Positions 60,339 to 64,000 of a stretch of DNA of 64,000 nt are shown here, piece by piece. Within the stretch, counting starts at the first letter, position 1; every line of letters begins with the position of its first letter. The stretch is from Streptomyces sp. S4.7 (GTDB lineage Bacteria; Actinomycetota; Actinomycetes; Streptomycetales; Streptomycetaceae), in contig NZ_CP048397.1 in NCBI RefSeq assembly GCF_010384365.1, forward strand, positions 2,914,001-2,978,000, written 5' to 3'. Made by a program: the position numbers and the translations under genes. The notes under the pieces were generated by a model that did not search any database, had not been told where the DNA came from, and saw nothing but the letters and a program-made list of their open reading frames with translations.

Positions 60339-61124
60339 TCAGTGCGACGGGACCGTCCCGGGGTCGAAACCGAACGGCAACTCCAGCCGGTGCGCGCCCA
60401 TCAGCTCCCTGTCGCCCAGCAGTTCGCGGGTCGGCCCGTCGGCGGCGATGACACCTTCGCTGAGGATCACGGCGCGCGGGCACAGCTCCAGCGCGTACGG
60501 CAGGTCATGGGTGACCATCAGGACGGTGACGTCCAACGCCCGCAGGATGTCGGCGAGTTCACGGCGCGACGCGGGGTCGAGGTTGGACGAGGGCTCGTCG
60601 AGTACGAGGATCTCGGGCTCCATCGCCAGGACCGTCGCGACGGCGACCCGGCGGCGCTGGCCGAAGGAGAGATGGTGCGGCGGCCGGTCCGCGTACTCGG
60701 CCATGCCCACCTGTGTGAGCGCGGCGACGACCCTCGCCTCCAGCTCCGCGCCGCGCAGTCCGGACGTGGCGGGTCCGAAGGCCACGTCCTCGCGCACCGT
60801 GGGCATGAACAGCTGGTCGTCGGGGTCCTGGAAGACGATGCCGACGCGGCGGCGAATCTCGGCGAGGTGCTGTTTCGCGACGGGCAGCCCGGCGACGGTG
60901 ACGGACCCGGCGCCGGCGGTGTGGATGCCGTTGAGGTGCAGGACGAGGGTGGTCTTCCCGGCGCCGTTGGGTCCGAGCAGGGCGACCCGCTCGCCGCGGG
61001 CGACGGTCAGGTCGACGCCGAAGAGGGCCTGGTGGCCGTCGGGGTAGGCGTAGGCGAGCCCGCGCACTTCGAGAGAGGGCGGCGGGGACGGCTGCTTCGG
61101 CTGGTCCTGGGACTGCGTGCTCAT
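60339..61124 (-). CDS. cbiO: ECF transporter ATPase CbiO (nickel/cobalt)
   Basis: 261 residues: LEVRGLAYAYPDGHQALFGV, Walker A LLGPNGAGKTT, Q-loop VFQDPDDQLFMPTVREDVAF, signature HLSFGQRRRVAVATVLAMEP (LSFGQ), Walker B ILVLDEPSSNLDP and H-loop VTHDLPYALE. The D-D-Q-L-F Q-helix is typical of energy-coupling-factor ATPases. Powers the CbiM/CbiQ complex. The ATG at 61124 overlaps the CbiQ stop (ATGA). Confidence 0.95.
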   Translation of the reverse strand: MSTQSQDQPKQPSPPPSLEVRGLAYAYPDGHQALFGVDLTVARGERVALLGPNGAGKTTLVLHLNGIHTAGAGSVTVAGLPVAKQHLAEIRRRVGIVFQDPDDQLFMPTVREDVAFGPATSGLRGAELEARVVAALTQVGMAEYADRPPHHLSFGQRRRVAVATVLAMEPEILVLDEPSSNLDPASRRELADILRALDVTVLMVTHDLPYALELCPRAVILSEGVIAADGPTRELLGDRELMGAHRLELPFGFDPGTVPSH

Positions 61125-61882
61125 AGTGTCCAGCCAAGCAGACAGACCGCGAGCGCCGAGAGCGGGAGTGCGGCGGCGGACGTCCACTGCGCGCGGGAGG
61201 CCGTCGTCTCGTCGATGACCGGCATCGTGCCCGTGTAGCCGCGGCTCGTCATCGCCAGGTGCACCCGCTCACCGCGCTCGTAGGAACGGATGAACAGCGC
61301 GCCGGCGGATTTGCCGAGCACCCCCCAGTGCCGTACGCCGCGTGCCTCGAACCCGCGCGAGCGGCGGGCGATCGACATCCGGCGCAGCTCGTCGGTGATC
61401 ACGTCGCCGTAGCGGATCATGAACGACGCGATCTGGACGAGCATCGGCGGGAGCCGGAGCCGTTGCAGCCCGAGCAGCAGCGCGCGCAGTTCGGTGGTGG
61501 AGGCGAGGAGTACGGAGGCGGCGACGCCCAGCGTCCCCTTGGCCAGCACGTTCCAGGCGCCCCAGAGGCCGGGGACGCTCAACGAGAGCCCGAGGAAGGT
61601 GACCTGCTCGCCGGGCACCACGAACGGCATGAGGACGGCGAAGGCCACGAACGGGACCTCGATCAGCATGCGGCGCAGCAGGAACCCGGCCGGGACGCGG
61701 GCGATCGCGGCGACGGCGGCGAGCAGTACCGCGTACAGGCCGAAGGCCCACACGGCCTCGCGCGGGGTGGAGACCACGACGAGCACGAAGCACAGGACGG
61801 CGGCGAGCTTGCAGTGCGGCGGCAGCGCGTGGACCGGCGACCGCCCCTGCCGGTAGAGCCTGTGGGCGTGGCCCGCCCCCAT
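61121..61882 (-). CDS. cbiQ: ECF transporter T component CbiQ
   Basis: 253 residues, about five membrane helices (KLAAVLCFVLVVVSTPREAV, FGLYAVLLAAVAAIARVPAG, FVAFAVLMPFVV) and the two coupling helices with A-R-R-S-R-G-F and A-M-T-S-R-G-Y, the paired Ala-x-x-Ser-Arg-Gly motifs that dock on the ATPase. Couples CbiO hydrolysis to the substrate-binding unit. Stop of the CbiM gene's reading frame lies 1 nt upstream of its start, so the three genes form one operon. Confidence 0.95.
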   Translation of the reverse strand: MGAGHAHRLYRQGRSPVHALPPHCKLAAVLCFVLVVVSTPREAVWAFGLYAVLLAAVAAIARVPAGFLLRRMLIEVPFVAFAVLMPFVVPGEQVTFLGLSLSVPGLWGAWNVLAKGTLGVAASVLLASTTELRALLLGLQRLRLPPMLVQIASFMIRYGDVITDELRRMSIARRSRGFEARGVRHWGVLGKSAGALFIRSYERGERVHLAMTSRGYTGTMPVIDETTASRAQWTSAAALPLSALAVCLLGWTL

Positions 61883-61883
61883 G

Positions 61884-62984
61884 TCAGGCCCGCTCGGCGG
61901 AGGTCGGGGCGGACGCGTTCCGCGTCGTACGGCGGCGGTGGACGGCGTAGAAGACCCCGCTGCCGACGACGACCGTCGCGCCGACGCCGATGACGCCCGC
62001 GAGGCCGCCGGAGAGCCGGGAGTCGGAGATGTCCGCGATGCCGTAGTCGGCGAGGGGCGAGTCGGCGGCGGCGTGCTCGTCGACGTTCTTGTCGAAGCCC
62101 TTGTCGGCGGCGACCTTCTCCAGGCCGTCGGGGTTGGCGGAGGCGTAGAAGGAGACGACGCCGGCGAGCAGGAGGGCCGTGCCGAGGCCGGCCGCCAGCA
62201 GCCCGCGCGGCGAGCGCGCCGCGGCCGGCGCGGTCGCGGGCACGGTGGGCGCGGGTGCGGCGGGCGCGTCGATCAGTTCACCGTCCACCCGCAGCTTGAG
62301 CGGCGCGGCGAGCCCGCGTGCCCCGTGGACCAGGTCCGGGCGTACGGCGATGACCGCCCCGACCGTCAGCGCGGTGATCGCAGCCTCGCCGATGCCGATG
62401 AGGACGTGCACGCCGACCATCGCGGTGAGCACCTTGCCGATCGGGACATCGGTGGTCCCGCCGATCGCGTAGAGGAGGGTGAAGGCAGCGGCGGCGGCCG
62501 GCACCGACACCAGGGCGGCGACGAACGCGGACCCGGTCACCGAGTGGCGCCCCTTCGGCAGGACCCGGAGGAGGGCCCGGAAGATCCCGTACGAGACGAG
62601 CACCGTCACGACGCCCATGACCGTGATGTTCACGCCGAGCGCGGTGAGTCCGCCGTCCGCGAAGAGGATTCCCTGCATCAGCAGGACGACGGCGATGCAG
62701 AGCACCCCGGTGAAGGGGCCGACGAGTATCGCCGCCAGCGCCCCGCCGAGCAGATGCCCGCTGGTGCCGGCCGCGACGGGGAAGTTCAGCATCTGTACGG
62801 CGAAGACGAAGGCCGCGACGAGACCCGCGAGGGGCGCGGTGCGCTCCGCGCCGTGGCCCTCGGCGAGGGGTCCGTCGCCCAGCTCGCGGCGTGCGCCGCG
62901 CAGGCTGACCGCCACGGCCCCGGCCGCGACGACGCCGGCGGCGGCCGACACCGGCAGGTTGATCATTCCGTCGGGGACATGCAT
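61884..62984 (-). CDS. cbiM: ECF substrate-specific component CbiM/NikM fused to a PDGLE (CbiN/NikN-like) domain
   Basis: 366 residues. The start MHVPDGMINLPV is the hallmark metal-binding N-terminus of CbiM/NikM: the free amine, His2 and nearby His coordinate Ni or Co. Six or so helices follow (NFPVAAGTSGHLLGGALAAI, VGVHVLIGIGEAAITALTVG). After a linker of Ala/Pro a second part holds PDGLEKVAADKGFD and a last helix (LAGVIGVGATVVVGSGVFYA), the PDGLE domain normally encoded separately. The ATG at 62984 is fixed by the MHVPDG motif. A Nur-like box 70 nt upstream points to nickel as substrate; cobalt cannot be excluded. Confidence 0.93.
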   Translation of the reverse strand: MHVPDGMINLPVSAAAGVVAAGAVAVSLRGARRELGDGPLAEGHGAERTAPLAGLVAAFVFAVQMLNFPVAAGTSGHLLGGALAAILVGPFTGVLCIAVVLLMQGILFADGGLTALGVNITVMGVVTVLVSYGIFRALLRVLPKGRHSVTGSAFVAALVSVPAAAAAFTLLYAIGGTTDVPIGKVLTAMVGVHVLIGIGEAAITALTVGAVIAVRPDLVHGARGLAAPLKLRVDGELIDAPAAPAPTVPATAPAAARSPRGLLAAGLGTALLLAGVVSFYASANPDGLEKVAADKGFDKNVDEHAAADSPLADYGIADISDSRLSGGLAGVIGVGATVVVGSGVFYAVHRRRTTRNASAPTSAERA

Positions 62985-63011
62985 GGGCGGGCTCCGCTTC
63001 CGGCAGGCGTG

Positions 63012-63039
63012 GTGAACCGCTCGAAGTGAACCGTTCGAA
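63012..63039 (-). repeat. Tandem 14-bp repeat in the cbiM leader
   Basis: GTGAACCGCTCGAA is followed immediately by GTGAACCGTTCGAA (13/14). It lies between the promoter/Nur-like box and the cbiM start, in the leader or at the transcription start. Confidence 0.65.
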
Positions 63040-63053
63040 TAGATAGTCCTCTC

Positions 63054-63070
63054 TTGCGAACGAGTTGCAA
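63054..63070 (-). promoter_or_regulatory. Nur-box-like nickel operator
   Basis: TTGCGA-N5-TTGCAA fits the Streptomyces Nur consensus (tTGCaa-N5-ttGCAA, from memory) at 11 of 12 positions. It overlaps the presumed -35 of the cbiMQO promoter (minus-strand TATCTA at about 63040-63045 as -10). Binding of Ni-loaded Nur would repress the importer. Confidence 0.7.
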
Positions 63071-63234
63071 GAGCGCGGGCCATGCGAATCGGTGTACGGG
63101 CACCGAACGGCACGGAAAGTTTGCGGATTCCGGGACGCACGGCGTTAAATATCTGACAAAAGGTATGTTGTGTTGTAAAGCGCCTCATATTGCGCCGCAC
63201 ACCGCGTCGAAGACCGCCGCAGAGGAGCGAAGCG

Positions 63235-63648
63235 ATGCCAGCCGTCGTAGAGCAGCCCGCCAAGGTCCGCCTCATCACGGACACCCCCCACCACCGGCGC
63301 CTCTCGGTCACCCTCCGCTACGACAGCGCCGATCCGCTGGCCGTCCGCGTCGCCTTCCCCGCCGAGGTGTCACGCGACGACGGCGAGGTGGTGTGGGCTT
63401 TCGCCCGCGAGCTGCTGGAAGCGGGACTGCGTACGCCGTCGGGCGAGGGAGATGTACGCGTCTGGCCCTGCGGCCGGGCCCAGACGATGCTCGAATTCCA
63501 CTCACCGGACGGTGTGGCACTGATCCAGTTCGACACCGCCGCACTGCGCCGCTTCCTGCGGCTGACACACCAGACGGTCCCGGCCGGCGAGGAGCGCTAC
63601 CCACTGCGCGCCAAGCGCGGCCTGGACCGCCTGCTGCACAACTCCTAG
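63235..63648 (+). CDS. ssgE: SsgA-like sporulation protein, probably SsgE
   Basis: 137 residues with the SALP pattern: LSVTLRYDSADPLAVRVAFP, EVVWAFARELLEAGLRTPSG, EGDVRVWPCGRAQTMLEFHS, ALIQFDTAALRRFLRLTHQT. SsgA-like proteins guide peptidoglycan synthesis and autolysis during sporulation-specific division; SsgE is tied to spore separation. The subgroup is inferred from position next to the nickel/cobalt transporter, pmt and PBP region (from memory SCO3158 in S. coelicolor), not from a tree. GAGGAGC precedes the ATG. Confidence 0.85.
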   Translation: MPAVVEQPAKVRLITDTPHHRRLSVTLRYDSADPLAVRVAFPAEVSRDDGEVVWAFARELLEAGLRTPSGEGDVRVWPCGRAQTMLEFHSPDGVALIQFDTAALRRFLRLTHQTVPAGEERYPLRAKRGLDRLLHNS

Positions 63649-63670
63649 GTCGGAGTCGGGTCGGGTCACC

Positions 63671-64000
63671 TCAGACCCGCACCAGCTCCTTCTCCGGGCC
63701 GGGCCCGGCGTCCCGGCCCGCGCCGTCGGACTCCTTCTCCAGCATCTTCCGCAGCTGCTCCCCCTCCACGTCCACGTTCGGCAGCAGCCTGTCCAGCCAG
63801 CGGGGCAGCCACCACGCCTTGCTGCCGAGCAGCGCGAGCACCGCCGGGACGATGGCCATCCGGACCACGAACGCGTCGAAGAAGACGGCGATGGCGAGCG
63901 AGAAGCCGATCATCTTGATCATGGACTCGCCGGAGCCGATGAAGCCCGCGAAGACCGCCATCATGATCACCGCGGCGGCGGTGACGACCCGCGCCCCGTG
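63671..64000 (-). CDS. MMPL-family RND transporter (C-terminal part)
   Basis: The frame is open at the right edge, so only about 109 residues are seen. They contain VVTAAAVIMMAVFAGFIGSG, MIGFSLAIAVFFDAFVVRMA, IVPAVLALLGSKAWWLPRWL and DRLLPNVDVEG, the terminal two membrane helices of MMPL exporters (MmpL/ActII-3-like) and their conserved end. A charged tail of about 35 residues follows. Lipid or drug exporter by family. Convergent to ssgE with only 22 bp between. Confidence 0.9.
   Translation of the reverse strand, partial: HGARVVTAAAVIMMAVFAGFIGSGESMIKMIGFSLAIAVFFDAFVVRMAIVPAVLALLGSKAWWLPRWLDRLLPNVDVEGEQLRKMLEKESDGAGRDAGPGPEKELVRV

Noticed and set aside
56623-61047. A 1474-codon open frame on the plus strand
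   Set aside because: It runs antisense over five well-supported genes, is rich in Arg/Gly/Ala with no domain, and arises from third-position GC bias.
62985-63234. Cobalamin riboswitch upstream of cbiM
   Set aside because: The 250-bp region lacks the B12-box and long conserved stems; a Nur-type repeat is present instead.

Overview
The window is high-GC actinobacterial DNA and almost certainly comes from a Streptomyces chromosome. The evidence is strong GC bias at codon position three, many GTG and TTG starts, ATGA/GTGA start-stop overlaps, DUF397 genes, a SsgA-like sporulation protein and a conserved block tatD - rpfB-like - rsmA - ispE with divergent rsmI / pmt. Together with two penicillin-binding/SsgE/cobalt-nickel transport landmarks, this resembles, from memory, the SCO3148-SCO3161 neighbourhood of S. 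coelicolor. No rRNA, tRNA or CRISPR array was recognised.

Layout. 1-6.4 kb: the end of a secreted sugar dehydrogenase, then an accessory patch with a HipA-family kinase downstream of a DUF262 (GmrSD-type) protein, a deletion scar joining a broken anti-sigma-like ATPase to a headless DUF397 gene, a frameshifted small gene beside an intact DUF397 gene, and a DinB protein. 6.4-12.6 kb: metabolic genes (DUF4246, alpha/beta hydrolase, exported metallo-hydrolase with a divergent LysR regulator coupled to a class A beta-lactamase-like protein, GNAT). 12.8-20.6 kb: housekeeping core (ispE, rsmA, Rpf, TatD, zinc-ribbon protein, rsmI, protein O-mannosyltransferase). 20.7-29.4 kb: a seven-gene catabolic operon (two hotdog hydratases, MHS transporter, TPP enzyme, CoA-transferase, GntR regulator, FGGY kinase) driven from a TTGACA/TAGCGT promoter with a GntR-type GTCTAGAC operator just downstream of the -10. 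29.6-36.2 kb: transpeptidase, epoxide hydrolase, VOC and DinB pair with divergent WYL regulator, YbaK and an EamA transporter.

At 36.18 kb the EamA gene is broken. Three copies of its 3' end lie at about 36.18, 46.5 and 47.5 kb, bracketing a roughly 10.3-kb island and a 0.9-kb second remnant. The island carries a low-GC Ser/Thr kinase, a coupled three-gene recombination module (tyrosine recombinase, HTH protein, zinc-ribbon degenerate recombinase), a nucleotidyltransferase, a TPR-type XRE regulator with a divergent small gene, an aminoglycoside-phosphotransferase-like kinase and a PNPOx-like flavoprotein.

47.6-64 kb returns to core or metabolic DNA: ankyrin protein, SDRs, an aldo/keto reductase behind a MerR-style promoter, an FAD reductase, a PcaB-like lyase that has lost its signature loop, a DHA2 exporter, hydrolases, and a CbiMQO-type nickel/cobalt ECF importer whose promoter carries a sequence matching the Nur box. 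The window closes with ssgE and the end of an MMPL transporter. Two related about 170-190-bp MITE-like repeats lie at 12.57 and 31.30 kb.
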